Part shown: in pieces, positions 25,734 to 36,031 of the stretch
Position numbering within the stretch: position 1 is the stretch's first letter
Layout of the letters: every line of letters begins with the position of its first letter
Assembly (NCBI RefSeq): GCF_009733595.1
Contig: NZ_WOFH01000001.1
Coordinates: 951,625-1,015,624, forward strand
From: Actinomadura litoris
GTDB lineage: Bacteria; Actinomycetota; Actinomycetes; Streptosporangiales; Streptosporangiaceae
Direction: 5' to 3'
DNA: 64,000 nucleotides
The notes under the pieces: generated by a model
Databases searched by the model: none
What the model was told of the DNA's origin: nothing
What the model saw: only the letters and a program-made list of their open reading frames with translations
Position numbers and translations under genes: made by a program

Positions 25734-26582
25734 GTGGTGCCGGAGAGCACGCGCGTCCTCTGGACGATCGACCTGGACGACCCCCTGTCCACCGCGCCCG
25801 ACCGGGCCGGAGCCGAGGCGGCGGGTCTGGCCCGCGCCGCACAGCACAGGCTGCCGGTCCTGCCCGGGTTCGTGATCCCCGCCCAGTGCGTCGCGCTCGA
25901 CGGCCGGGCCCCCTGCGAGGACGCGGCGCCCCGCACCCGCCCGTACGTGAACACCCACGATCTTCGCGAGGCGTGGGCGCGGCTGAGCCATGACGGCGCC
26001 CGCCCGCTGGTCCTCCGGCCGTCGCCCGCACGGGAGGACGGCGCGGACCCCTCCTCCGCCATGGAGGCGCGGGACTGGTCCGCGTTCATCAAGGCGGCGA
26101 TGGCGGTCGCGGCCTCGGCGGAGCCCGGGACGGCGGTGCTCGTCCAGCCGCGGCTCGACGCGGAGGTGGCCGGGCTCGTGCTCGGCGCCGACCCGGTGAG
26201 CGGACGCACCGACCGTACGGTCGTGTCGGCCGTCCCCGGTGACTCCCGGTACACCCTCACCCGGCGGGGCCATGTGATCAACGTCGACCGCGGCGGCGAC
26301 ACACCCGCCGCCGGCGCACCGCTGACGCCGTCGCGGCTGCGGACGCTGGCCCGGATGGCGGCGCGGGCCGCGTCGGTCCTGGGCGGGCCCCAGGAGATCG
26401 AGTTCGCGTTCGATCGCGACGGCCGCCCCTGGCTGCTCCACAGCCGCCGACTCCCCGCCGACCTCGGGGAATGCGCGACGGGCCCCGAGTGCTGTACATT
26501 GCAGGCAACGTCCTCGGCTTTCCGCCGTATGCGGCGAGGACGTCTTCACCTTCCCCGCCCGGGCCATCTGAGCGCCCGGTGA
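25734..26582 (+). CDS. Solitary PEP/pyruvate-dikinase ATP-binding domain protein
   Basis: A 282-residue protein equivalent to part of the N-terminal ATP-grasp domain of PEP synthase, pyruvate phosphate dikinase and rifampicin phosphotransferase. Recognisable segments are LPVLPGFVI near the N-terminus, AVLVQPRLDAEVAGLVLGADP, and the ATP-binding end GGPQEIEFAFDRDGRPWLLHSRRL (here given in parts: PQEIEFAFDRDG, WLLHSRR). The phospho-His swivel domain and the PEP/substrate domain are absent, so it cannot be a full dikinase. GTG 25734 is preceded by GGAG. The last 30 residues overlap the hairpin that precedes rho. Confidence 0.65.
   Translation: MVPESTRVLWTIDLDDPLSTAPDRAGAEAAGLARAAQHRLPVLPGFVIPAQCVALDGRAPCEDAAPRTRPYVNTHDLREAWARLSHDGARPLVLRPSPAREDGADPSSAMEARDWSAFIKAAMAVAASAEPGTAVLVQPRLDAEVAGLVLGADPVSGRTDRTVVSAVPGDSRYTLTRRGHVINVDRGGDTPAAGAPLTPSRLRTLARMAARAASVLGGPQEIEFAFDRDGRPWLLHSRRLPADLGECATGPECCTLQATSSAFRRMRRGRLHLPRPGHLSAR
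26509..26542 (+). terminator. Stem-loop at end of PEP-like gene, before rho
   Basis: CGTCCTCG (26509-26516) pairs with CGAGGACG (26535-26542); an inner CCGC/GCGG stem sits within. A pyrimidine-rich TCTTCACCTTCCCC follows. It may be a terminator or attenuator upstream of rho. Confidence 0.45.
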
Positions 26583-26643
26583 TCACCGACCTGAGGCGCG
26601 CGTCCTTTCTCGCGCCAGGGTCGCGGCAGTAGGGAGCCGACGT

Positions 26644-26663
26644 CAGCTCTGAGAGCCGAGCTG
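26644..26663 (+). promoter_or_regulatory. Attenuator-like hairpin in rho leader
   Basis: CAGCTC (26644-26649) pairs with GAGCTG (26658-26663) around an 8-nt loop, followed by the U-rich CATTTCTTCCATTCC. It lies about 107 nt before the rho start and has the shape of a weak intrinsic terminator. Confidence 0.4.
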
Positions 26664-26770
26664 CATTTCTTCCATTCCCCTCGCGTACGCGCCGCGGGTT
26701 CCGCCGCCGTACGCGGGGATCGACACCGGGCCACGCGGACCGTTCCGCGCGGGCCTGAGAAGGGACCCCC

Positions 26771-28000
<1,230 letters not shown>

Positions 28001-29653
28001 TCAGCCCCTCCGCTCCGGCCTGAACGACTTCAGGACGCGGTCGTAGAGGCGCTGTCCGGGCGTCCACTGCGAATCGGGCGAGAAGAAGCAGAACTCATAT
28101 CCCGCGGCGCGGCCGCACAGCACATGCCTTTCCGCCGCCGAGCCCTTCTCCTCGTCGTCTTCATCGGAAACGCCGTCTCCCGCGGCGTCCCGTTCCGCGG
28201 TGGCGTCACGCCAGGTGAACTCCCATTCCGCCGCGCCCTCGGCGAGTTCGGGCACCGCCGCCAGCCGCAGCCGGCGGTAGCCGGGGTAGCGGTCGTCCGC
28301 CACCGCCGCGCGCTCGGCCGCGCGCAACCCCGTGAGGGGGTCGCCGGGAGCCGGGGCGATGCGCAGCACCTGCCCGGAGCCGGCGTCCCACCACTGCGTG
28401 ATCGGCCCGTTCCGCACCGACCGCCAGCCCGCCGGGACCCGCACCGAGTAGCCGCCCGCCTCCCGGTACTTCGCCGTCTTCGCGGGGACCCCCACGGCCG
28501 GACGCAGCGCGACGGCGTCACTCTTGCCGATCGACGTCCAGCGCGCCGCCCACGTCCCCATCCCGGCCGCGATCGCCGCGAGCACGGCCACGCTGAGGAC
28601 GGCCCCCGGCCGCCACCGCGCGCCGTACCGGCGCTCCCGCCCCCTGAACAGGGCGGGCAGGGACGGCACCGCCGGCAGCGCCGGGACCCGCGCTCCCGGC
28701 CGCGACGGGACGCGCACCCGGGACGGGACGCGGCGCGGCGCCGCCACCAGCGTGGCGCCCGGCGTCTCGGAGGGTCCGGCCGCCTCCCGCAGCAGCGCCG
28801 CCGTGGCCTCGCCGGACAGCCGGTCCTCCGGGCGCTGCCGCAGCAGGCCCTCGATGACCGGCGCCAGCGGGCCCGCCCGCGCGGGCAGCGGGTACTCGCC
28901 GAGCAGCACCGCGACCATCGAGGCGAGCGCGTGGCAGCGCAGGAACGGGGAGAAGCCCTCGACCGCCGTGTAGAGGGTCGCGCCGAGCGACCACAGGTCC
29001 GACGCGGGGACGCTCGGGTGCCCGTTGACGCGTTCGGGCGGCAGGTAGGCGGGCGACCCCTCGATGCCCGCGACCAGCGTCTCGGCGGTCTCGCGGCCCG
29101 GATCGGCGTGCACGGCGAGCCCGAAGTCGGTCAGCAGGACGCGGCCGTCCTGGCAGATCAGCACGTTGCTCGGCTTCACGTCGCGGTGCAGGATCCCGGC
29201 GGCGTGCGCGGCGCGCAGCACCGCCAGCACGTCCGCGCCGATCCGCGCGGCGCGCCGCACGCCGAGCGGGCCGCCGTCGGCGATGATCCGGTGCAGCGAC
29301 CGCGACTCCACGAACTCCATGACGATCCAGGGGCGTCCGTCCTCGACGATCAGGTCGTGGACGGCGACCACGCCGGGGTGCTTCAGCGCGGCGGTGGCCC
29401 GCGCCTCGCCGAGCAGGCGCCGGCACAGCACCTTGCGCTCCGCCTCGGTGATGCGTTCGGGAAGGTGGACCTCCTTCACCGCGACGTCGCGGTCGAGCAT
29501 CTCGTCGTAGGCCCGCCAGACGGTGCCCATTCCGCCCCTGCCGACCACGGACAGCAGGCGATACCGTCGCGCGAGCGGTATCAACCGATCCCCGCTCATG
29601 AGGCGGTTATGCGCCCGGAAGCGCTCAAGCCACGCCCCGTCGGCGACAATCAT
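28001..29653 (-). CDS. Transmembrane Ser/Thr protein kinase (Hanks type)
   Basis: A 550-residue PknB-like kinase. From the chosen start the glycine loop is at about 38-46 (GRGGMGTVW), the ATP lysine in VAVKEV, the catalytic loop HRDVKPSNV and DFGLAV follow. A proline/arginine-rich juxtamembrane stretch leads to one transmembrane helix (AVLSVAVLAAIAAGMGTW) and a 180-residue extracellular domain with two cysteines near the end (VLCGRAAGYEFCFF). ATG 29653 is favoured by coding-like codons, but ATG 29599 (MSGDRLIP) is also possible; neither has a strong ribosome site. External ligand unknown. Confidence 0.88.
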   Translation of the reverse strand: MIVADGAWLERFRAHNRLMSGDRLIPLARRYRLLSVVGRGGMGTVWRAYDEMLDRDVAVKEVHLPERITEAERKVLCRRLLGEARATAALKHPGVVAVHDLIVEDGRPWIVMEFVESRSLHRIIADGGPLGVRRAARIGADVLAVLRAAHAAGILHRDVKPSNVLICQDGRVLLTDFGLAVHADPGRETAETLVAGIEGSPAYLPPERVNGHPSVPASDLWSLGATLYTAVEGFSPFLRCHALASMVAVLLGEYPLPARAGPLAPVIEGLLRQRPEDRLSGEATAALLREAAGPSETPGATLVAAPRRVPSRVRVPSRPGARVPALPAVPSLPALFRGRERRYGARWRPGAVLSVAVLAAIAAGMGTWAARWTSIGKSDAVALRPAVGVPAKTAKYREAGGYSVRVPAGWRSVRNGPITQWWDAGSGQVLRIAPAPGDPLTGLRAAERAAVADDRYPGYRRLRLAAVPELAEGAAEWEFTWRDATAERDAAGDGVSDEDDEEKGSAAERHVLCGRAAGYEFCFFSPDSQWTPGQRLYDRVLKSFRPERRG

Positions 29654-29733
29654 TTCTTGACCGCGCCGCGCTTGCGCCGGGCCCGCCCGGATGCATCCCC
29701 TTACCGCGGCGGGGACGGGACGGTAAAGGCGCG

Positions 29734-31344
29734 TTATGCCATCGCGTCCGCGAACACCTTCTTGGCCCATTTGTAATCGGACTTGCCGACGGCCGTGCGC
29801 GACACCTCGTCCACGATCTGGATCTGGCGCGGCAGCTTGTATCCGGCGAGCCGCCCCCGGCAGTGCCCGGTGAGGCCCTCCAGCGTGACGGTCGCGCCCG
29901 GCCGCGGCGCCACGACGGCCGCGACCCGCTGCCCGAACCGCTCGTCGGGCAGGCCGACCACGACGACGTCCGCGACGTCGGGGTGGCCCTTCAGGGCGAC
30001 CTCGACCTCCTCCGGGTACACCTTCTCGCCGCCGGTGTTGATCACCAGGGAGCCGCGGCCGAGCAGCACGACCGTGCCGTCCTCCGCCGGGGTGGCGTAG
30101 TCGCCGGGGATCGACCAGCGGGTGCCCGCGGCGTCGGTGAAGAACGTCGCGGCGGTCTTGGCCGGGTCGTTGTAGTAGCCGACCGGGATGTGCCCGGACC
30201 GCGCGAGCCTGCCGATCTCCCCGGGCCGGACGGGCTTCAGGTCGTCGTCCAGGACGGCGATCCCCGGCTTCATCCTGAACCGGGCGGTCCCCTCCGTGCC
30301 GCCGTCCGCGGCGGGGGTCGCGCCGTCCACCGAGGGCCCGCACGCGCCGGTCTCGGACGCTCCGTAGTTGTCGCGGAACAGCAGGTCGGGCAGGTGGGCG
30401 CGCAGCTCGCGGCGTGCGCCCTCGGTCAGCGGCGCGCCGCCGGAGGCGACCGCGAGCAGCGAGGAGGTGTCGTGCCGGCCCTCCGCCATCGCCCGGGCCA
30501 GCGGGCGCGCCATGGCGTCCCCGATCACCATCAGCGCGTTCACGCCCTCCGCCTCGACCAGCCGGAGCACCTCGTCCGCGTCGAAGGCGTGCGGGGTGTA
30601 GAGGACGACCCGGCTGCCGCCGAACAGCGCCATCAGCACGACCCACTGCCCGGCGCCGTGCATGACGGGCGGGCAGATCAGGGTGGTCAAGCCGGGCTTG
30701 GCGGTGTTGGCGGCGAGGTCCTGCGGCGCGCCGACCGGCTCGCCGAGGGGGTTGCCGCCGCCGAGCGCGCCGTAGAAGGCGTCTTCGCAGCGCCACTCGA
30801 CGCCCTTGGGGTAGCCGGTGGTGCCGCCGGTGTAGACGATGTAGCGGTCGTCGTCGGACCGCTCGGGGAAGGCGTGGCCCGGGTCGGCCGCGGCGAGGGC
30901 CTTCTCGTACTCGACCGCCCCCGGGACGTCGTCGTCGGCGCCGTCCTCCAGGACGACGACGTGCCGCAGGGCGGGCAGCTCGGCGCGCACCTCCTGCGCC
31001 GTCGCCAGCAGCGAGCGCTCACCGATCAGCGCCACCGAGCCGGAGTCGGCCAGGACGTGCCGCAGCTCGGCGGCGACGTACCGGTAGTTCACCGGGATCG
31101 GGACGGCGCGGATCTTGAAGGCGCCGAACATCGCCTCGATCCACTCGACCCGGTTGTAGGCGAGGATCGCGACGTGCTCGCCGGGCCGCACCCCCGCCTC
31201 CGCGAGGTGGTGGCCGACCCGGCTCGCCCGCTCGTCGAGCTCCCCGTAGGTGCGCCGCCGGCCCCCGCCCGCGAGCGCGGGACGTTCCGGCCCCGCAGCC
31301 GCCATGATCTCCAGCAGGTCGGCCAGATTGTAGGTTCGCGGCAT
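29734..31344 (-). CDS. Acyl-CoA synthetase (FadD-like, AMP-binding)
   Basis: A 536-residue adenylate-forming enzyme that activates a fatty or aryl acid to its CoA thioester. The AMP-binding signature YTGGTTGYPKG is intact, as are the adenine motif (FRDNYGASETG), the hinge GRGSLVINTGGEKVYPEE and the C-terminal catalytic lysine in VSRTAVGKSDYKW. It resembles actinobacterial fatty-acid-type ligases rather than acetyl-CoA synthetase. Stand-alone gene on the minus strand downstream of a 169-bp gap. Confidence 0.9.
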   Translation of the reverse strand: MPRTYNLADLLEIMAAAGPERPALAGGGRRRTYGELDERASRVGHHLAEAGVRPGEHVAILAYNRVEWIEAMFGAFKIRAVPIPVNYRYVAAELRHVLADSGSVALIGERSLLATAQEVRAELPALRHVVVLEDGADDDVPGAVEYEKALAAADPGHAFPERSDDDRYIVYTGGTTGYPKGVEWRCEDAFYGALGGGNPLGEPVGAPQDLAANTAKPGLTTLICPPVMHGAGQWVVLMALFGGSRVVLYTPHAFDADEVLRLVEAEGVNALMVIGDAMARPLARAMAEGRHDTSSLLAVASGGAPLTEGARRELRAHLPDLLFRDNYGASETGACGPSVDGATPAADGGTEGTARFRMKPGIAVLDDDLKPVRPGEIGRLARSGHIPVGYYNDPAKTAATFFTDAAGTRWSIPGDYATPAEDGTVVLLGRGSLVINTGGEKVYPEEVEVALKGHPDVADVVVVGLPDERFGQRVAAVVAPRPGATVTLEGLTGHCRGRLAGYKLPRQIQIVDEVSRTAVGKSDYKWAKKVFADAMA

Positions 31345-31486
31345 GCCACGTCCTCGCGTCTCGGGGTCCGGTACGACTCCTGCGCATCATCTCCGATCGT
31401 ACATAAGCGCTCAATTACCTCGGGGTTGTTTCGTGTCGACAGAACGGGTCACCCCGCGCTGGCGTTCCGGTGACCTCGACGAACAG

Positions 31487-31510
31487 CCGCGATCGGCCGC
31501 GATCGGCCGC
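31487..31510. repeat. Short GATCGGCCGC tandem repeat
   Basis: GATCGGCCGC occurs back to back at 31491-31500 and 31501-31510, just past the end of the esterase-like gene. The unit is nearly palindromic and may fold as a terminator-like hairpin. Confidence 0.4.
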
Positions 31511-31513
31511 TAT

Positions 31514-32830
31514 TCAGCGCGGCAGCGGCACGTAGGTGATCGAGGTGCGGATCCCGCTGTCGATGAGGCGGCCGTCGGGGCCGAAGGTCCCGAGCCCGAA
31601 GTCGTTGTCGTTGATCACCGCGAGCGTGCGGCGGTCGGCGAGCGCGAGGCCCTCGATCTTGCCGGGGATGCCGGGCACGGCGGCGAGGTCGACGGTCTGC
31701 CGCTTGGGCAGCGCGGCGACGCCCTCGGGCACCCCGGCGGACTTCTCCAGCGACGGCGCGGTCGCCGCGTCGTCCCAGCGCGAGCCGAGGATGTCGGTGG
31801 CCCCGCGCAGGTCGACGGTGTAGACGCGGGCGACCTTGTCGGTGCGCTCGTCCACCAGGATCCGGTGGTCGTCGAGCGCGGTCAGCCCGGAGATCTTCAT
31901 CTCGTTCTGGTCGCCGCAGGCGGACGGGTCGAAGGAGCACACGTCCTCGAACCGGTAGACGTACTCGCCCGAGACCTTGCCCTCGCGCAGGTCGAAGCGC
32001 AGGATCCGGCCGTTCCGCGACGCCTTGTACGTCTTCTTGTCCGGGTTGGACAGCGGGCTCTGCACCGCCACGTACAGGGACTTACCGTCCGGTGAGATTG
32101 TTAGCCCCTCGAAGCCACGGTTGTAGGTCCGCTTGTTAAGGATCGCGGGCAGCGTCGCCTTGACCGGATAGTTCGGCCTGCCCGTCCAGCCCTCGGGGAC
32201 GTACCGCTCGACCACCCGTCCGCGCCGGTCGAGGTGCAGCAGCGACGGCCCGTACTCCTCGGCGACCCAGAACTCACCGTCCCTGGTGCGGACGAGCCCC
32301 TCGGAGTCGATGCCGTCGGCGTTGAACGGGAGCCGCGTCCTGCCGTCGAACCCCCAGGGCGCCTCCTCGCGCCCCTCCACGTTCGGCAGGCCCGTCACCG
32401 GGCGCCCCGCGCGGTTCGTGATCGGCAGCGCCCGCGTGACCTTGATCGCGCCCTTGCGGACCCGGAGCTTGACGATCACCGGGTCGAACCCCGGGACGGG
32501 GAACGTCACGTGCTCCTCGCCGCCCACGTCCACGCTGCCGTTCGGGCCCCGGTCGGTGATCGCCCAGAACTCGTCCGGCCGGTCGCCGTCCGTGTGGAAG
32601 AGGTCGCTGCCGACGCCGCCGAGGGCCACGCCCCGGTCGTCGGCGATCGTTCCGGGCAGCAGCCTGTTCTGGAACTGCGCGAGCGGGATCCGGGGCAGGA
32701 CGGCGGTCCTGCTCTCCGGGCGGGACTCGGGACGGGCTTGCGGGCGCGCGGCCGCCTGGGCCACACCGGGGACGAGGCTGAGCGCGATCCCCGCGGCGAT
32801 GGCGGGGCGGAGCAATGAGCGATGTGTCAC
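31514..32830 (-). CDS. Secreted esterase-like protein of the phytase-like family
   Basis: A 438-residue exported protein matching the 'esterase-like activity of phytase' family (a beta-propeller). A signal peptide (AIAAGIALSLVPGVAQAAA) is followed by the propeller with characteristic acidic loops: TDRGPNG, FNADGIDSEGLV, GRFD-type strands, NRGFEGLTISPDGKSLY and GKIEGLALAD near the end. It may hydrolyse phosphate esters, but function is poorly known. GTG 32830 opens the gene, divergent from the sigma factor. Confidence 0.85.
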   Translation of the reverse strand: MTHRSLLRPAIAAGIALSLVPGVAQAAARPQARPESRPESRTAVLPRIPLAQFQNRLLPGTIADDRGVALGGVGSDLFHTDGDRPDEFWAITDRGPNGSVDVGGEEHVTFPVPGFDPVIVKLRVRKGAIKVTRALPITNRAGRPVTGLPNVEGREEAPWGFDGRTRLPFNADGIDSEGLVRTRDGEFWVAEEYGPSLLHLDRRGRVVERYVPEGWTGRPNYPVKATLPAILNKRTYNRGFEGLTISPDGKSLYVAVQSPLSNPDKKTYKASRNGRILRFDLREGKVSGEYVYRFEDVCSFDPSACGDQNEMKISGLTALDDHRILVDERTDKVARVYTVDLRGATDILGSRWDDAATAPSLEKSAGVPEGVAALPKRQTVDLAAVPGIPGKIEGLALADRRTLAVINDNDFGLGTFGPDGRLIDSGIRTSITYVPLPR

Positions 32831-33032
32831 ACGCGGACGTTACGGGCATCGGATGTCCGTCGGGTGAGACGCAGGTGAAGGCCGGGTTCGCGGCCCTGGC
32901 CAGGGCCGGACGGCCGGCGCACGCGGCGCGATCGCCGTCGCGCCGGATCCGGCCACGCCGGTCGTTCTTACACGGCTCTTATCCGGGTACCGGCATGCTT
33001 GGCCGTAACGATTTCGTATCAGACCGGGGGTA

Positions 33033-33596
33033 GTGGTGAGCGCAGGCGCGATGGCGTGGACTCCTCCGACTTGGGAGGAGATCGTCAGCGAGCACTCCAC
33101 GCGGGTGTTCCGGCTGGCGTACCGCCTTACCGGCAACCGGCACGACGCCGAGGACCTGACCCAGGACGTCTTCATCCGGGTCTTCCGGTCGCTGTCCTCC
33201 TACAGCCCCGGCACCTTCGAAGGCTGGCTGCACCGGATCACGACCAACCTCTTCCTGGACCGGGCCAGGCGCAAGCAGCGCATCCGCTTCGACGCGCTCG
33301 CCGACGACGCCGCCGAGCGGCTCCAGGGCCGCGAACCCAGCCCAGCCCAGGCCTACGACGAGCGGCACCTGGACGCCGACATCCAGCGGGCACTGGACGG
33401 CCTGGCGCCGGAGTACCGCGCCGCCGTCGTCCTGTGCGACATCGAGGGCCTCACCTACGAGGAGATCGCCGCGTCGCTGGGCGTCAAGCTCGGCACCGTC
33501 CGGTCCCGCATCCACCGGGGCCGCGCGCAGCTCCGCGCCGCGCTGGAGCACCGCCGGCCGATGGAGCCTGTGACGAGCGCCACCGGCGACCTCTGA
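33033..33596 (+). CDS. ECF-type RNA polymerase sigma factor (SigE-like)
   Basis: A 187-residue sigma-70 family factor with region 2 ([48 protein letters not shown]) and region 4 ([36 protein letters not shown]). It resembles the actinobacterial SigE envelope-stress factors. GTG 33033 is used. No anti-sigma gene is adjacent, which is unusual for SigE; the gene is followed 176 bp later by yceI. Confidence 0.9.
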   Translation: MVSAGAMAWTPPTWEEIVSEHSTRVFRLAYRLTGNRHDAEDLTQDVFIRVFRSLSSYSPGTFEGWLHRITTNLFLDRARRKQRIRFDALADDAAERLQGREPSPAQAYDERHLDADIQRALDGLAPEYRAAVVLCDIEGLTYEEIAASLGVKLGTVRSRIHRGRAQLRAALEHRRPMEPVTSATGDL

Positions 33597-33674
33597 GCCC
33601 CGCCGCCAGGGGCCTGCGGCTCCTGCGGGCCACCGACCGCGCGACGGATCCGCTCCCGTGGGAACACGCCGGGA

Positions 33675-33728
33675 TTGACATGTGTTTGAACCCTCAACTA
33701 ACCTCCGAGCAGGTTGTTGAAGTTTCAA
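33675..33728 (+). promoter_or_regulatory. YceI promoter with tandem dyad operators
   Basis: TTGACA (33675-33680) and TAACCT (33699-33704) are 18 bp apart. Dyad TTGAACCCTCAA (33686-33697) lies in the spacer and dyad TTGAAGTTTCAA (33717-33728) lies just past the expected start point; they are 31 bp apart, three helical turns. This is a repressor arrangement, possibly MarR type. Confidence 0.55.
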
Positions 33729-33772
33729 GCACTACCGCTCACCACCCACCGTCGAGCACCACGGAGATTCCC

Positions 33773-34321
33773 ATGAGCATCGCCACCGTCGCCCCGGGCC
33801 TGACCGCCGGCACCTGGAACATCGACCCCGCGCACTCCGAGGTCACCTTCACGATCCGGCACCTGATGTCCAAGGTGCGCGGCAGCTTCACCGAGTTCTC
33901 CGGCGCCGTCCAGATCGCCGAGGAGCCCGCGGACTCCACCGCCACCGCCGAGATCACCGTGGCCTCGCTGGACACCCGCAACGCCGACCGCGACGCGCAC
34001 GTCCGCACCGCCGACGTGCTGGACGTCGAGAACCACCCCACGATGACGTTCGCGACCAAGCTGGTCCGCACCGAGGGCGGCGAGCACCGCCTGGACGGCG
34101 ACCTGACCATCAAGGGCGTGACCCGTCCGGTCAGCCTGGAGGTCGAGTTCAACGGCGTCGGCGAGGACCCCTGGGGCGGCACCCGCGCCGGGTTCTCCGC
34201 GTCCACCACGATCAACCGCAAGGACTGGGGCATCGAGTTCAACGTCCCGCTGAAGGGCGACAAGGCCCTGCTCGGCGACAAGGTCGACATCCAGCTTGAG
34301 ATCCAGGCCGTCCGCGCCTGA
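33773..34321 (+). CDS. YceI-family lipid-binding protein
   Basis: A 182-residue YceI-like protein, an eight-stranded lipocalin-type barrel that binds polyisoprenoids. Typical segments are TWNIDPAHSEVTFTIRHLMSK at the N-terminus (in parts), FATKLVR, DGDLTIKGVTRPV and GFSASTTINRKDWGI. There is no signal peptide, as in other actinobacterial copies. ATG 33773 follows GGAG. The promoter carries two TTGA/TCAA dyads, so the gene is likely inducible. A 14-bp hairpin follows the stop. Confidence 0.9.
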   Translation: MSIATVAPGLTAGTWNIDPAHSEVTFTIRHLMSKVRGSFTEFSGAVQIAEEPADSTATAEITVASLDTRNADRDAHVRTADVLDVENHPTMTFATKLVRTEGGEHRLDGDLTIKGVTRPVSLEVEFNGVGEDPWGGTRAGFSASTTINRKDWGIEFNVPLKGDKALLGDKVDIQLEIQAVRA

Positions 34322-34349
34322 CACCCGCCGCACCTCGCCCCGCCTCCCC

Positions 34350-34381
34350 GGAATGGGCCGTCCGCATGGACGGCCCATTCC
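34350..34381. terminator. Bidirectional hairpin terminator
   Basis: A perfect 14-bp stem (GGAATGGGCCGTCC at 34350-34363, complement 34368-34381) with a GCAT loop, followed by GTTTCTC, separates the convergent yceI and kinase genes. Confidence 0.8.
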
Positions 34382-34386
34382 GTTTC

Positions 34387-35730
34387 TCATGTGTGCAGGG
34401 GCAGCCGCAGGGCAAAACGGGTGCCGTGGTCGCGGTCCTCGATGCGCAGCGTGCCGCCGTGCGCGTGGGCGATCTCACGGGCGATGGCGAGGCCGAGTCC
34501 GGTGCCGCCGGCGCCCCGGCTGCGGGCGGTGTCGAGCCTGGTGAAGCGCTCGAAGACGCGCTCGCGGTCGGCCACCGGGATGCCCGCCCCGTCGTCGGTG
34601 ACGGCCAGCAGCGCGTGCCCGTCGCGGCTCGTCACCTCGACCGAGACGATCCCGTCGGCGTACCGCTCGGCGTTGTCGAGCAGGTTCCCGAGCAGCCGGA
34701 CGAGCTGCATCCGCACCCCGCGCACGACGACGTCCCCGGCGAGGTCCGTGCGGATCTTCAGCGCGAACGTCCGGCGCGCGATCTCGGCGGCGGCCATCTC
34801 GGCGAGGTCGATGGACTCCTCGGCGGAGGCGCCCGTCCCGATCCGGGCGAGCAGCAGCAGGTCGGTGACGATCGACTCCAGCCGGTCGGTGTCGCGCAGC
34901 GCCGAGTCGACGACGGCCCGCAGGTCGTTGTCCTCGGGGTGCATCGAGGCGTCCTCCAGGTTGGCGCGCAGCCCGGCGATCGGCGTGCGCAGCTCGTGGG
35001 AGGCGTCGGAGGCGAACTGCCGCTGCCGCCCGACCGCGCGCTCCAGCCGGTCGAGGGTGGCGTTGGCGGTACGGGCCAGCAGCGCGATCTCGTCCTGCCC
35101 GGACGGCTGCGGGACGCGGCGGCTCAGGTCGCTGGCGCTGATCTCGGCGAGCTGGGCGCGGATGGCCGCGACGGGGCCGAGCGTCCGCCCGACGACATGC
35201 CAGGTGATCCAGGCGGCGAGCGCCGCGAACAACAGCACGCCGGTGCCGAGCAGCACCTCAAGCAGCCCGCTCACCAGGTAGGACGGCAGCGGCTCCCACG
35301 CGTACACGACGACGGAGTCGGGCGCGGTCGTCGCCCGGATCGCCTCGATGACCACGCACTCGCGGCGCGGCCACTCCCCCCGGCACTCGACGTAGTCGCG
35401 GACGCGCACGGTCGAGGAGGGCCACAGCCGGCTCACGGGCGGCCTGCCGGTCGCGGCGGGCGTCGCGTCCAGGACGTGCCCGCCCGGCCCGACGACCTGC
35501 ACGAGGATGCGCCCGCCGGTGTCGTCGGGGATCGGGGTGACGAGGCTGCCGTCGCGCACGCCGCCGCTGGAGCGGCGCGCCGCGACCTGGATCTCCTGGA
35601 GCAGGTCGGCCTTCACGGTGGCCCGGACGGCGAGGTCGACGCCCACGGCCGTGATCCCCAGCACCAGGACGGCGAGCACCGCGGCGATCAGCGTGTCCCG
35701 CGTCCTGATGGACCGTGGGAGTATCCGCAT
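34387..35730 (-). CDS. Sensor histidine kinase (OmpR-type partner class), orphan
   Basis: A 447-residue kinase with a first helix (DTLIAAVLAVLVLGITAVGV), a 110-residue extracytoplasmic domain, a second helix (LGTGVLLFAALAAWITW), HAMP, the HisKA box ASDASHELRTPIAGL and an HATPase domain (LLDNAERYAD, DDGAGIP, GTGLGLAI). No response-regulator gene is adjacent on its strand, so its partner must be encoded elsewhere. It converges on yceI. Confidence 0.9.
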   Translation of the reverse strand: MRILPRSIRTRDTLIAAVLAVLVLGITAVGVDLAVRATVKADLLQEIQVAARRSSGGVRDGSLVTPIPDDTGGRILVQVVGPGGHVLDATPAATGRPPVSRLWPSSTVRVRDYVECRGEWPRRECVVIEAIRATTAPDSVVVYAWEPLPSYLVSGLLEVLLGTGVLLFAALAAWITWHVVGRTLGPVAAIRAQLAEISASDLSRRVPQPSGQDEIALLARTANATLDRLERAVGRQRQFASDASHELRTPIAGLRANLEDASMHPEDNDLRAVVDSALRDTDRLESIVTDLLLLARIGTGASAEESIDLAEMAAAEIARRTFALKIRTDLAGDVVVRGVRMQLVRLLGNLLDNAERYADGIVSVEVTSRDGHALLAVTDDGAGIPVADRERVFERFTRLDTARSRGAGGTGLGLAIAREIAHAHGGTLRIEDRDHGTRFALRLPLHT

Positions 35731-36031
35731 CGACCCTCCCGTTCCGCCGCGCCGGTACGTCCTGCGGCGCCGCCCGGGGGTGGGCCGCCAGGGGGAACGC
35801 CCGGCGGCGGCGGTGGGCCTCGCCGTCCATCACAGAGTGTCACGTTTCGCAGTACGCGCACCCAGAAGTCCACCAACGCTACCCAGCGGTCACAAAACGG
35901 GGGCCCAAAAAGAGGCGCCGTGTTTTTACCTGCCCGTACCGGGACATCCCGTTTCATGACGGTTCCTTCACAGCACCATCTCCCAAGCACCACCTCCGTA
36001 GGCACCATCTCCTAAGCACAGGGACGGACAC
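35731..36031. other. Divergent intergenic region, 301 nt
   Basis: This gap lies between the orphan kinase and the glutamate-cysteine ligase-like gene. It holds both promoters, an A-rich patch around 35895-35930 and the short tandem repeats described at 35973-36019. I see no gene or RNA gene in it. Confidence 0.5.
35973..36019 (+). repeat. 14-15 nt tandem repeats in leader of ligase gene
   Basis: GCACCATCTCCCAA, GCACCACCTCCGTAG and GCACCATCTCCTAA follow each other, ending in GCAC, just before the ribosome site of the next gene. GCACCATCTCCyAAGCAC occurs at 35973-35990 and 36002-36019. Confidence 0.7.

Noticed and set aside
28001..30796. Continuation of the Ser/Thr kinase frame into the acyl-CoA synthetase gene
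   Set aside because: The upstream part is an Arg/Gly-rich shadow of the synthetase; the kinase starts at 29653 or 29599.
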